Positions 22,135-30,003 of a stretch of DNA of 64,000 nucleotides are shown here, one piece after another (positions within the stretch are counted from its first letter, which is position 1; every line of letters starts with the position of its first letter). Source of the stretch: Frigidibacter sp. (lineage in GTDB: Bacteria; Pseudomonadota; Alphaproteobacteria; Rhodobacterales; Rhodobacteraceae); the NCBI RefSeq assembly GCF_030695035.1, contig NZ_JAUYTT010000012.1, positions 372,001-436,000 of the forward strand, given 5' to 3'. Under the pieces are notes generated by a model. That model had not been told where the DNA came from, did not search any database, and saw only the letters and a program-made list of their open reading frames with translations. The translations under genes and the position numbers were made by a program.

Positions 22135-22749
22135 TCAGGCGGCCACCTTCTCGGATCGCGCAAGCAAGATCGCCGCGCCGCCGAGGAGCCCGGCGGAGGT
22201 GCGGTTGACGATACGGCGCCGGAGCGGGGTCAGCACACCGGCCCCGAGCGCCGCGCCGGCGCTGACCCACAGCAGGGCGGCAAGTCCCTCGGCGACGAGA
22301 TAGAGCCCCCCGAGCGCGAACAGCTGCAGTGTCACGGGACCGGCGTCGTTCAGGAACTGTGGCAGGAAGGCCGTCAGGAGCAGATAGGCCTTCGGATTGC
22401 CCATGAGGGTCATGAACTCCCGTCTCCTCAGGGTCGAGGCATCCGGAACCTCGATCTCTGCCGCCACGTCAGCCGTCCAGAATTGCCGCGCAAGATACAG
22501 CAGATAGGCGACACCGAGCCACTTGAGCGCCACGAATGCCATCTCGGAGGTTCGCAGCAGCGCATCGAGGCCCAGAGAGACGAGGACGACCAGAACGACC
22601 CATGCCGCCAGACGGCCGATGACACCCTCGGCCGCAGGTCGCCACCCCGCTTTCGTGGCCGAGGTGAAGGCCAGAAGATTGTTCGCGCCGGGCGATGCGC
22701 CAAGCAGGAATGCGGCAGGCAGGAAGATCAGGATCTGGTCCAGCGTCAT
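22135..22749 (-). CDS. LysE/RhtB family exporter
   Basis: A second LysE-type exporter of 204 residues with six hydrophobic helices, the start ASPGANNLLAFTSATKAGW and the family GNPKAYLLLTAFLPQF. It differs clearly from the one at 12057-12677, so the two are not recent copies. Substrate unknown. It lies alone between ubiB and the flagellar cluster. Confidence 0.85.
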   Translation of the reverse strand: MTLDQILIFLPAAFLLGASPGANNLLAFTSATKAGWRPAAEGVIGRLAAWVVLVVLVSLGLDALLRTSEMAFVALKWLGVAYLLYLARQFWTADVAAEIEVPDASTLRRREFMTLMGNPKAYLLLTAFLPQFLNDAGPVTLQLFALGGLYLVAEGLAALLWVSAGAALGAGVLTPLRRRIVNRTSAGLLGGAAILLARSEKVAA

Positions 22750-22827
22750 GCGGCGTTTCCTTGCCCAATGTGGAAGGGCACCGCGTCAGTATCACGGAAC
22801 ACGTCCGGCACACCAGCTAGCGCCCCC

Positions 22828-23493
22828 TCACTCCGGCGTCCGCAGCGCCGTTACCGCATCCGCCGCCACCTCCACCCCGCCCTCCAGCACCAGCATGACG
22901 GCCCCGGCCTCGCTGCGGGCCTCGACGATCTTGCCGTAGGTCTCCACCGGGTCGGTGCCCATCATCTCGCCGCCCCTGGAGCTGATCAGGCGGAAGCTGT
23001 AGGCGCCCTCGGGCAGCGGGGTGCCGGCGCTGTCGGTGCCGACCCAGTCGATCTCGCCAGCGTTCAGCGGCACCGGCTCTTCGGCGACCAACCTGCCGGC
23101 CGCGTCATAGACCGCCAGCACCGCCGCATCTGCCCCGGCCCGCGGCGCGAGGGTCAGTGGCAGCGGCGCGCCGTCGAACCAGGCCGGCGCCTCGGCCCGC
23201 GCCTCCATCCCGACCCAGCCGGCGAGGTCGGACATGTTCATCAGCCCCACCTGCCCGATCAGCCCCTGCAGCAGGTCATTGGTCTGCACCTGCTGCTCCA
23301 CCCCCGAAAACGTCGCCAGTTGCACGGCGAAATCCGAGGATTCCATCGGGTTGAGCGGGTCCTGATTTTGCATCTGCGTGGTCAGCATCAACAAGAAGGT
23401 TTGGAAGTCGCTGCTGATCACCGCGCCGGAGGCGGCGGGGGTGGCTGCGGCGGCCGAGGGGGCGGTTGCGGGCTGGGTTGCGGTGATGGTCAT
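22828..23493 (-). CDS. flgD: flagellar hook assembly protein FlgD
   Basis: FlgD is the hook cap that guides assembly of FlgE subunits. The 221-residue protein has a low-complexity Ala/Thr start, then the conserved FlgD core (FQTFLLMLTTQMQNQDPLNP followed by MESSDFAVQLATFSGVEQ) and the C-terminal Ig-like/Tudor part with GAYSFRLIS. I start at ATG 23493 (MTITATQPA). fliK lies 16 bp upstream on the same strand, so hook cap and hook-length ruler form one unit. Confidence 0.93.
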   Translation of the reverse strand: MTITATQPATAPSAAAATPAASGAVISSDFQTFLLMLTTQMQNQDPLNPMESSDFAVQLATFSGVEQQVQTNDLLQGLIGQVGLMNMSDLAGWVGMEARAEAPAWFDGAPLPLTLAPRAGADAAVLAVYDAAGRLVAEEPVPLNAGEIDWVGTDSAGTPLPEGAYSFRLISSRGGEMMGTDPVETYGKIVEARSEAGAVMLVLEGGVEVAADAVTALRTPE

Positions 23494-23509
23494 CGGGGGC
23501 TCCTGAAGG

Positions 23510-25858
23510 TCAGATGCGCAGGTCAAGCCCGCCGGCGGGGGCGGGGCGGCGGGGGGCGGGGGCCGTGGGCAGGGCGGCAGGTGCGGCGGCCTCGGCGGGG
23601 GCGGACGCATCAGGCAAGGCGGAGTGCGGGCCCGCCTGCGGGCGCCGGTCCTGCTGGGTGAAGCTGAAGGACAGGTCGGAAAAGCCGATCTCGCGGAAGT
23701 CGCGGGCCAGCTGGTCGATGTTGCGGCGCATGAGGTCGAGCGTTTCGGGCCGCTCGGCGCTGACGGCCAGGACAAGGCCGGCGTCCGAGGTGGAAAGGGT
23801 CAGCCGCACCCGGCCCAGTTCTTCGGGCGAGAGGGTCAGTTCGACCGGGCGGTCGGGGAAGCGCGCCACCGCCTCGGCCAGTTGCGGGCCAAGCGCGGGC
23901 ATCGGCGAGGCGAGAGTGGCGGGGCTCTCGGCGCCGCGCGGCGCGGGAGGATCAGACGGGGCGAGGCCGGACAGCAGCGGCGCGTTCGGCGCCAGCGGGG
24001 GCGCCGACTCTGGCGAAGGCGGTTGCGCCTGGCCCGCTAGCAGTACGGCGGCAGACGCTTCGGGCGGCGCAGACTCGGCAGCAGCGCTGCGCGGGGGTTG
24101 GGGCCCGGGATCGGATGGGGCGGCAGCGGCGGCGTGCGGCTGCACGGGTTGGACGAAGCCGGGCATTGGCGGGGCGAGCAACGGCGCGGCTAGCTGTTGG
24201 GCGGGGGAAGTCAGGGAGGGCGTCTGGGGCGAGGGTGTTGGGGATGCGGGCGTTTCGGGAGACGCTTGCCGGGCAGCGGTCGCTAGCGGCGCGGCGTCGG
24301 GCACAGGGCGCGCGGTGGCGGTGCGGCCATCGGCGGCAAGCTCGGCCGCGAGGAGACCGGACACCGGGCGCTCGGCACTGAGGCGCCAGGCCTTGGGCGC
24401 GGTTGCGAGCGCGGAAGCGGGCGGGACGGAGGGGAATGCCGGGTCTTGCATCGCCGCGGGCGCGATAGCGGTGAGAGTGGTTGTCGGTTGTCCGGGCACG
24501 GTTGGCGGAACCTTCACGCCGGCGACGGGAGCATCGTCAGGCGCCGGCTTTGCGGGCAGTGGCGTGACCAAGGGCGCCCGGCGCGGGGAGGACGCGGTGA
24601 CCGGGCCCGGGGTGATGGGTGTTGGCGTCGGTTGGGCGCCCCTCGGCGCGCCGGTGGCCGAACCGTCGACCGGCGTAAGTCTGCCCTGCCAGAGCGTCAG
24701 AGCCGGATCGGCCGCTGCAGCTACAGTGGCCGGAGGAACCAAGACAGCGGTATCCCGAAGCGAGGCCAAAGGTTCGAAAGCGGTTCGGGGGACGTCGGTC
24801 GCGGTTGTCTCTTGGACAGACAGACCGGCCGGAAGGGGCGCCGATCCCGGCGCCGTCAGGGCAGTGGCGGAAGGGTGGGCGGTGGAAGGGGCAACGCCCG
24901 GGCCGGGTGACGGCCCTGCGGCGGGATCGGTATCCTTTGACTGCGGGATAGAGAGGCCCGCCACCTGAGTCTCGTTATCTTGTGAACCGGCCGCGGTCGG
25001 GATGGCCACGGTCGGCTGGGCGGGGAACGCGCCGCCGGCCTTGCTGCCTGCTGCCCCGTCCGCGGCGCTGAATATCGGGGCCTGCGGTGTCCCTTGGCCG
25101 GCAGCCTGCGCCGCGGCGGGGTTTTCCCGCAGCAGCGAGGGCCGCCGCGGGGGGGGCCATCCGGACTGCGCAGCAGGTTCCGCGGCTCTGGCCTCGCGGG
25201 CGTCGCCCGGATCCGGAACGGCGCCCGCCATGGCCGCAGCGATTGCATCGCTGGAGGCAATGTACGGGGCCGGGGCTGGCAGCGGGGTAATGCCGGGCAG
25301 TGAGGACTCTGGCGCTGCCCCTCCCGGCAGCATGGGGGTTTGGGCCGCGCTGCGCAAAGGGCCCGGCGGTACCTGAGCCAGCGCGGAGACGGAGGGTTGC
25401 CCCTCGACAAGCGGCTGTGACGCCGCTGCCGCACGCGAGGCTGCGGCCAGCGGCGGCGTTGCGGCCGGCAGTGCCGCCAGAGCGGGAGAGAGGAGCGCCG
25501 GCGGCGCGAGCACTCCAGCCGCAAGGTCTGGCAAGGCTGTAGGGTCCGGCTCGGGCAGGAGACTGCGCCGGGACGGGGCGACGGCGGGGTCGGAGAGAGC
25601 GTCGCCTTCAGGCTTGGCGTCGGCCTGCAGGGTTTCGGTCGCCATCCCGAGGGGCAGGCTGACAGCAAGACGCCAGAGTGGTGGCGCTGGCGCAAGCGAG
25701 GCAGACCCAAGGCCAGACCCCGGCCCTGCAACAGGCGGAAGATCGGGATCAAAGGGGTCCTGCCCCGGCTGCACGGTGCCCGCCGACACAGCCGGAGCCG
25801 CCGCAAGGGAAGATGTCAGGGCGGGAAGGGCCGCCTCGCCCGGAAATGCCAGTGTCAT
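23510..25858 (-). CDS. fliK: flagellar hook-length control protein FliK
   Basis: FliK is the secreted ruler that sets hook length and switches export to filament proteins. The protein (782 residues from ATG 25858) is mostly a Pro/Ala/Ser-rich unstructured ruler region, followed by the conserved Flg_hook domain near the C-terminus (PVELTLSPEELGRVRLTLST, then IDQLARDFREIGF). The ruler is unusually long, about twice the E. coli protein. The frame is open to a GTG at 25891 and neither start has a strong ribosome site. A CtrA-like site lies just upstream. Confidence 0.85.
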   Translation of the reverse strand: MTLAFPGEAALPALTSSLAAAPAVSAGTVQPGQDPFDPDLPPVAGPGSGLGSASLAPAPPLWRLAVSLPLGMATETLQADAKPEGDALSDPAVAPSRRSLLPEPDPTALPDLAAGVLAPPALLSPALAALPAATPPLAAASRAAAASQPLVEGQPSVSALAQVPPGPLRSAAQTPMLPGGAAPESSLPGITPLPAPAPYIASSDAIAAAMAGAVPDPGDAREARAAEPAAQSGWPPPRRPSLLRENPAAAQAAGQGTPQAPIFSAADGAAGSKAGGAFPAQPTVAIPTAAGSQDNETQVAGLSIPQSKDTDPAAGPSPGPGVAPSTAHPSATALTAPGSAPLPAGLSVQETTATDVPRTAFEPLASLRDTAVLVPPATVAAAADPALTLWQGRLTPVDGSATGAPRGAQPTPTPITPGPVTASSPRRAPLVTPLPAKPAPDDAPVAGVKVPPTVPGQPTTTLTAIAPAAMQDPAFPSVPPASALATAPKAWRLSAERPVSGLLAAELAADGRTATARPVPDAAPLATAARQASPETPASPTPSPQTPSLTSPAQQLAAPLLAPPMPGFVQPVQPHAAAAAPSDPGPQPPRSAAAESAPPEASAAVLLAGQAQPPSPESAPPLAPNAPLLSGLAPSDPPAPRGAESPATLASPMPALGPQLAEAVARFPDRPVELTLSPEELGRVRLTLSTSDAGLVLAVSAERPETLDLMRRNIDQLARDFREIGFSDLSFSFTQQDRRPQAGPHSALPDASAPAEAAAPAALPTAPAPRRPAPAGGLDLRI

Positions 25859-25906
25859 TCGCACCACGACTTCTGCCGTCAATGCCTGCACCCTTGCAGC
25901 ACAAGG

Positions 25907-25921
25907 TTACCGGATATTTAC
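25907..25921. promoter_or_regulatory. CtrA-like site between fliK and the rod-binding gene
   Basis: TTAC-CGGATAT-TTAC keeps the 7-bp spacing of the CtrA consensus TTAA-N7-TTAA with one change in each half. It lies in the 129-bp divergent gap (16-49 bp from the two possible fliK starts), where either gene could be controlled. Confidence 0.35.
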
Positions 25922-25987
25922 CCCCGCCCCCCCATGCTGCGGAAAGTCCGGCCAATTCGACAGGCCGCCCCGCCCCGAGGACCGCTG

Positions 25988-26284
25988 ATGATCGCTGCGC
26001 AGCACCCTGCCGTTTCCGCCCCACCCCGGCCTGAGGGGAGCGCGCCCCCGCGGCGCGATGCCGCCCTATGGGCCGCGGCGCAGGATCTGGAGACGGCGTT
26101 CCTGGCCGAAATGCTGGCTGCCGCGTGCCTTGGCGCCGCGCGGGGCAGCTTTGGCGGCGGGGCGGGAGAGGAGCAGTTCGCCTCGTTCCTGCGGCGCGAA
26201 CAGGCCGGTGCAATGGTGCAGAGCGGCGGGATCGGGCTTGCCGAGACCCTGTATGAGGCGTTGAAGGAAACGAGGACCGAATGA
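25988..26284 (+). CDS. flagellar rod-binding protein (FlgJ N-terminal domain only)
   Basis: The 98-residue protein matches the rod-binding half of FlgJ (AAQDLETAFLAEMLAAACLG, then GGGAGEEQFASFL and GGIGLAETLYEAL) but lacks the peptidoglycan hydrolase half. Wall opening must therefore come from another enzyme, and the lytic transglycosylase at 40469-41275 is the obvious candidate. ATG 25988 follows GAGG; a longer frame starts at 25934. It overlaps the FlgN-like gene by ATGA. Confidence 0.82.
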   Translation: MIAAQHPAVSAPPRPEGSAPPRRDAALWAAAQDLETAFLAEMLAAACLGAARGSFGGGAGEEQFASFLRREQAGAMVQSGGIGLAETLYEALKETRTE

Positions 26285-26652
26285 CTGACGAAATGCAGAT
26301 CCTGCACCGACTTTCCCGGCTGCTGGAAGATGAAGCGAACGCGATTCGCGCCGGGGATCTGCAGAAACTGGCGTTGATGCCCCAGGAAAAAGTGGCGCTG
26401 GTCGCCGCCCTGGAGGCGCGCGCGCAGAGCCCGCAGCCGGCGCAATCGGGCGAGGCCGCGGCGCTGGCCCGGCTGCGGCAACAGGCGGCTGCCAATCAGC
26501 GCCAGCTTGGCGTCACGCTGAAGGGGATGCGGTCCGCCCTTCAGCGCATTGACGGTCTGCGGCGCGCCGGGCGCAGCCTGCAAAGCTATGATGCCTCGGG
26601 CCGCCCGCAGATGATCGGCGCCCCGCAGGGCAACCTTGAGCGGCGCGCCTGA
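26281..26652 (+). CDS. flgN: FlgN-like flagellar export chaperone
   Basis: The 123-residue helical protein resembles FlgN, the chaperone of hook-filament junction proteins FlgK and FlgL: an N-terminal helix MQILHRLSRLLEDEANAIRA, a long heptad-rich middle, and the late YDASGRPQ segment common to the family. It is coupled by ATGA to the rod-binding gene and lies upstream of flagellin. FlgK and FlgL themselves are not in the window. Confidence 0.7.
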   Translation: MTDEMQILHRLSRLLEDEANAIRAGDLQKLALMPQEKVALVAALEARAQSPQPAQSGEAAALARLRQQAAANQRQLGVTLKGMRSALQRIDGLRRAGRSLQSYDASGRPQMIGAPQGNLERRA

Positions 26653-26910
26653 TCCGAACGGCCAGAGGTACAGGAGCCGCCTCACCCACGTTAAGGCAAG
26701 TTGCGGATTTTTCGAAAAATCCCGGGACTTGGGACGGGTCGCTTAGCACTCTCTTAGAGATTGGCGGCGATGGTCGCCCTTGCATCCTTGAAGGGGGTGA
26801 CGCGGCAACGGGGATTCCCGGCCGCACAGGTCAGAATGCCAGAAATCGCTGCCCGGAAGGGTGGCATGTGAAACACCCGGTGCAAAGCGCCGACGCTTAA
26901 GGATGACCAA
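26653..26910 (+). promoter_or_regulatory. fliC: Flagellin upstream region
   Basis: This 258-bp gap should carry the fliC promoter and leader. It holds an 18-bp perfect palindrome at 26705-26722 (GGATTTTTCGAAAAATCC) and a TTAAGG half-site about 10 bp before it. No convincing sigma-54 or sigma-28 promoter was found. AAGGA stands at the usual distance before the fliC start. Confidence 0.5.
26705..26722. repeat. 18-bp perfect palindrome upstream of fliC
   Basis: GGATTTTTCGAAAAATCC is a perfect inverted repeat without a loop. It could be an operator for a dimeric regulator or, as RNA, a hairpin ending the upstream flgN transcript. Confidence 0.6.
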
Positions 26911-28200
26911 ATGTCGAGCATTCTGACGAATACCAGCGCGATGGTCGCGCTGCAGACGCTGAAAGGCATCAATACCGGCCTGGCCAAGACCCAGTCCGAA
27001 ATCGCCACCGGCAAATCGGTGGCGAGCGCCAAGGACAACGCCGCGGTCTGGGCCATCTCGAAGGTCATGGAATCGGATGTGAAAGGCTTTTCCGGCATCT
27101 CGGACAGCCTTTCACTGGGTGAGGCCACCGTTGCCGTGGCACGCAAGGCCTCTGAATCCATCACCGACCTGCTGACCAAGATGAAGGGCAAGATCGTCTC
27201 GGCGCAGGAAGAAAACGTCGATCGCGGAAAGCTGCAGACCGATATCGACGCACTGGTCGATCAGATCGGCACGGTGGTGGGCGCCGCCCAGTTCAACGGC
27301 CTGAACCTGATCGACGGATCAAGCACCGCGGACGTCAAGGTCCTGTCCTCGCTTGACCGCAAGTCGGACGGCACGGTGAGCGCCAGCCACATCTCGGTCG
27401 AGCGTCAGAACCTGTCGGTCACGGGAACCGCCACCCCGCAGGCCTTCGGCACCGGCACGCTCACCACGCCCGGCGATTATCTGAGCGGCGTGGGCACCAC
27501 GACCACCGCCGCGACGGCGCCGACCCTCACATCCGTTGCTGCGGCGGGCGTGATCAACATCACCATCGGTCAGGTGGCGGCCGGCACCGGCTACGAGATC
27601 ACGCTTGATGACCTCGTGATCAACACGGCGGGTGGCGGCACAGCAACGGGCTCGCGCACCTTCCAATATGTCGCCGGCACCGATGATGGCACTGCCGAAG
27701 TCGCGAGCAACCTCATCTCGCAGATCAATGCCTTCTTCGGCGCCGCAACCGACGGGGACTATACCGTCGAGGTGGGCAGCAGCGACAACATCATGACGAT
27801 CACGAACGGTTCCGGCGCCGCGATCGAGGCAGGCCTGCGGGCGACCTCGGGTGGTACGGCCGGCCCATCAGGTGCTGCGGGCCTTGGCGCGCTGAGCACG
27901 CTCGACGTGACGACGACCTCCAACGCCGCTGGCGCATTGGCCGCCATCGAGGGGCTGATCAAGAACTCGGTGGACGCTGCTGCGGCCTTCGGCTCGGTCG
28001 AAGACCGGATCACGACCCAGAACGACTTCATCTCGAATCTGTCCGACGCGATGAAGACCGGGATCGGGGTGCTGGTCGATGCCGATATGGAAGAGGCCTC
28101 GGCCCGGCTGCAGGCGCTGCAGACCCAGCAGCAGCTGGGTATCCAGGCGCTGTCGATTGCCAACCAGCAGCCCCAGAACATCCTTTCGCTGTTCCGCTGA
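26911..28200 (+). CDS. fliC: flagellin
   Basis: The 429-residue protein is the filament subunit. The N-terminal D0/D1 region (SSILTNTSAMVALQTLKGIN through QFNGLNLIDG) and C-terminal region (DFISNLSDAMKTGIGVLVDA through LSIANQQPQNILSLFR) are conserved, with a Thr/Gly/Ala-rich surface domain at about residues 170-325 that has no cysteine. The protein is exported by the flagellar type III system, so no signal peptide is present. A strong stem-loop lies 8 bp after the stop, then flaF and flbT. Confidence 0.97.
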   Translation: MSSILTNTSAMVALQTLKGINTGLAKTQSEIATGKSVASAKDNAAVWAISKVMESDVKGFSGISDSLSLGEATVAVARKASESITDLLTKMKGKIVSAQEENVDRGKLQTDIDALVDQIGTVVGAAQFNGLNLIDGSSTADVKVLSSLDRKSDGTVSASHISVERQNLSVTGTATPQAFGTGTLTTPGDYLSGVGTTTTAATAPTLTSVAAAGVINITIGQVAAGTGYEITLDDLVINTAGGGTATGSRTFQYVAGTDDGTAEVASNLISQINAFFGAATDGDYTVEVGSSDNIMTITNGSGAAIEAGLRATSGGTAGPSGAAGLGALSTLDVTTTSNAAGALAAIEGLIKNSVDAAAAFGSVEDRITTQNDFISNLSDAMKTGIGVLVDADMEEASARLQALQTQQQLGIQALSIANQQPQNILSLFR

Positions 28201-28208
28201 TGACGGCC

Positions 28209-28232
28209 GGGGGCGCGCCGCGGCGCGTCCCC
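28209..28232 (+). terminator. Stem-loop between fliC and flaF
   Basis: An 11-bp GC stem (GGGGGCGCGCC with GGCGCGTCCCC, one G-T pair) forms directly after the flagellin stop. It has no T run. It could protect the 3' end of abundant flagellin mRNA and reduce read-through into flaF and flbT. Confidence 0.6.
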
Positions 28233-28286
28233 TCTCCGCGCGGCATCGCCGCGTTCTGACGTCCACAGCCACAGGAAGGATTTCCC

Positions 28287-28664
28287 GTGAACGCCGCCCA
28301 TCTGGCCAAAACGGCCTATGCTGCCCCCGACCAACCCACCCGCACCCTGCGCGGCACCGAATACGAGGTCTTCGCCCGAATTACGCACCGACTGAAAGCC
28401 GCCAGTGCGCTTGGCGACGCAGGTTTCACCTCGCTGGCCCGCGCGATCCATGACAACCGCCGGCTGTGGACGCTGCTGGCGGCTGACGTGGCCGACCCCG
28501 GCAACCAGTTGCCCGCACCGCTGCGGGCCCAGATCTTCTACCTTGCGCAGTTCACCAACCTGCACTCCTCAAAGGTGCTGGCCAGCAAGGCGACGGCCGA
28601 GGTTCTGGTGGACATCAACACCTCGATCATGAAAGGCCTGCGCGAAAACGGTGGCGAGCCATGA
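28287..28664 (+). CDS. flaF: flagellar biosynthesis regulator FlaF
   Basis: FlaF is an alphaproteobacterial accessory protein needed for flagellin synthesis or secretion. The 125-residue protein matches the family throughout (AKTAYAAPDQPTRTLRGTEY, NRRLWTLLAADVADPGN). It lies 86 bp after fliC, preceded by AGGAAGG, and its stop overlaps flbT by ATGA. In Caulobacter the pair FlaF/FlbT couples flagellin translation to assembly. Confidence 0.93.
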   Translation: MNAAHLAKTAYAAPDQPTRTLRGTEYEVFARITHRLKAASALGDAGFTSLARAIHDNRRLWTLLAADVADPGNQLPAPLRAQIFYLAQFTNLHSSKVLASKATAEVLVDINTSIMKGLRENGGEP

Positions 28665-29065
28665 CCGGGTTGGTCCTGAAACTCGCCCCCAAGGAGCGGG
28701 TGCTGATCAACGGCGCGGTCATCGAGAATGGCGACCGCCGCTCGCGCCTCGCGATCATGACGCCGAATGCGCATATCTTGCGGCTGCGCGATGCGATCCA
28801 CCCAGAGGAGGTGACAACGCCGGTGCGCCGGGTGTGCTATATCGCCCAGCTTGTACTTTCAGGTGACACGGATGCCGCGCAGGCGCGGATGCAGCTTCTG
28901 CGCGGGATCGAGCAGCTGAGCCAGGTGCTGACCGACCATGACAGCCGGGCGCATCTGACGATGGCGACGACCGCGGTGCTGGAGGATCAGCATTACCAGG
29001 CGCTCAAGGCCCTGCGATGCCTGCTGCCCCGGGAGGAGCGGCTGCTCGCCGCAGCGCGGACATGA
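28661..29065 (+). CDS. flbT: flagellin mRNA-binding repressor FlbT
   Basis: FlbT in Caulobacter represses flagellin by acting on its mRNA 5' leader until the hook is complete. This 134-residue protein starts GLVLKLAPKERVLINGAVIENG and has the conserved HILRLRDAIHPEEV segment. It is coupled by ATGA to flaF and to the following DUF1217 gene, so the three products are likely made together. Confidence 0.93.
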   Translation: MTGLVLKLAPKERVLINGAVIENGDRRSRLAIMTPNAHILRLRDAIHPEEVTTPVRRVCYIAQLVLSGDTDAAQARMQLLRGIEQLSQVLTDHDSRAHLTMATTAVLEDQHYQALKALRCLLPREERLLAAART

Positions 29066-29880
29066 CCTTTGCCCCGGTGGTGCCTTTCGCGGGGTTCGCC
29101 GGCTGGTCTTTCTTGACCCGCACGATGGAGGCGCAGAAACAGGCCTTCACCGAGCAGGCCAGCGTACAGCGCGACACCGAGTACTTTCGCGAGAAGATCG
29201 GCAGTGTGACAACCGCCGAAGACCTCGTCGCTGATCGCCGCCTGCTGAAGGTGGCGCTTGGCGCCTTCGGGCTGCAGAATGACATCGACAGCCGGTTCTT
29301 CATTCAGAAGGTGCTGTCCGATGGCACGCTTGATGACGGCGATCTGGCCAATCGTTTGGCGGACAAAGCCTATTTCCAGCTGGCGAGTGCCTTCGCCTTC
29401 GACCTCGCCACCCCTAGCACCCAGATCTCGACCTTCGCCGACGATATCATCGCCGCCTATCAGGATCGCCAGTTCGAGGAGGCCGTGGGGGAGGTCAATG
29501 ACGAGATGCGCCTTGCGATGAATGCCCGGCGCGAGCTGGAAAAGCTGGCGGGCAAGCAAAGCTCCGAAGATACCAAATGGTTCACGATCCTGGGCTCCGC
29601 ACCGCTGCGGAGCGTGTTCCAGACCGCCTTTGGCCTGCCCACAAGCTTTGCGGCGATTGACCTCGACCAGCAGCTCGGCACGATGAAGAGCCGGGCCGAC
29701 CGCTATCTTGGCAGCAGCGAGGTCGCGCAGTTTTCCGATCCGGCGCAGGTGGATGACCTGATCAAGCTGTTCCTGCTCCGCTCGCAGGCGCAGCAGGTCG
29801 CCAGCATCAGCAGCGGTGCCGCGGCGCTGACCCTGCTGCAGAACGCGCAATCCGGGAGCCTGCTGTCGCGGTTGGCGTGA
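29062..29880 (+). CDS. DUF1217 flagellar-locus protein of unknown function
   Basis: The 272-residue protein starts MTFAPVVPFAGFAGWSFLTR and belongs to the DUF1217 group found in alphaproteobacterial flagellar loci. It is predicted mostly helical, with no signal peptide or membrane segment, and carries charged, repeat-like segments (DTEYFREKIGSVTTAEDLVA and SDPAQVDDLIKLFLLRSQAQ). ATG 29062 overlaps the flbT stop; a longer frame from 29017 is unlikely. Coupling to flbT suggests a role in flagellin or filament handling, but this is inference from position. Confidence 0.75.
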   Translation: MTFAPVVPFAGFAGWSFLTRTMEAQKQAFTEQASVQRDTEYFREKIGSVTTAEDLVADRRLLKVALGAFGLQNDIDSRFFIQKVLSDGTLDDGDLANRLADKAYFQLASAFAFDLATPSTQISTFADDIIAAYQDRQFEEAVGEVNDEMRLAMNARRELEKLAGKQSSEDTKWFTILGSAPLRSVFQTAFGLPTSFAAIDLDQQLGTMKSRADRYLGSSEVAQFSDPAQVDDLIKLFLLRSQAQQVASISSGAAALTLLQNAQSGSLLSRLA

Positions 29881-29911
29881 GGGGTCCTCGCGCGAGAACA
29901 GATAGGCAAGG

Positions 29912-29960
29912 GGTCACCCGTAGGGCAGCCAAGTTGCCTGCCCGTCTAGGGACTGTGACC
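29912..29960. terminator. Nested inverted repeat between the DUF1217 gene and fliI
   Basis: Outer arms GGTCAC/GTGACC enclose inner arms GGGCAG/CTGCCC in the gap between two convergent genes. It may terminate both transcripts, though T runs are lacking. Confidence 0.45.
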
Positions 29961-30003
29961 AGCGCCGCGAGGCCTGCTTCCGCCAGCTGGCATCCACTCC
30001 CGC

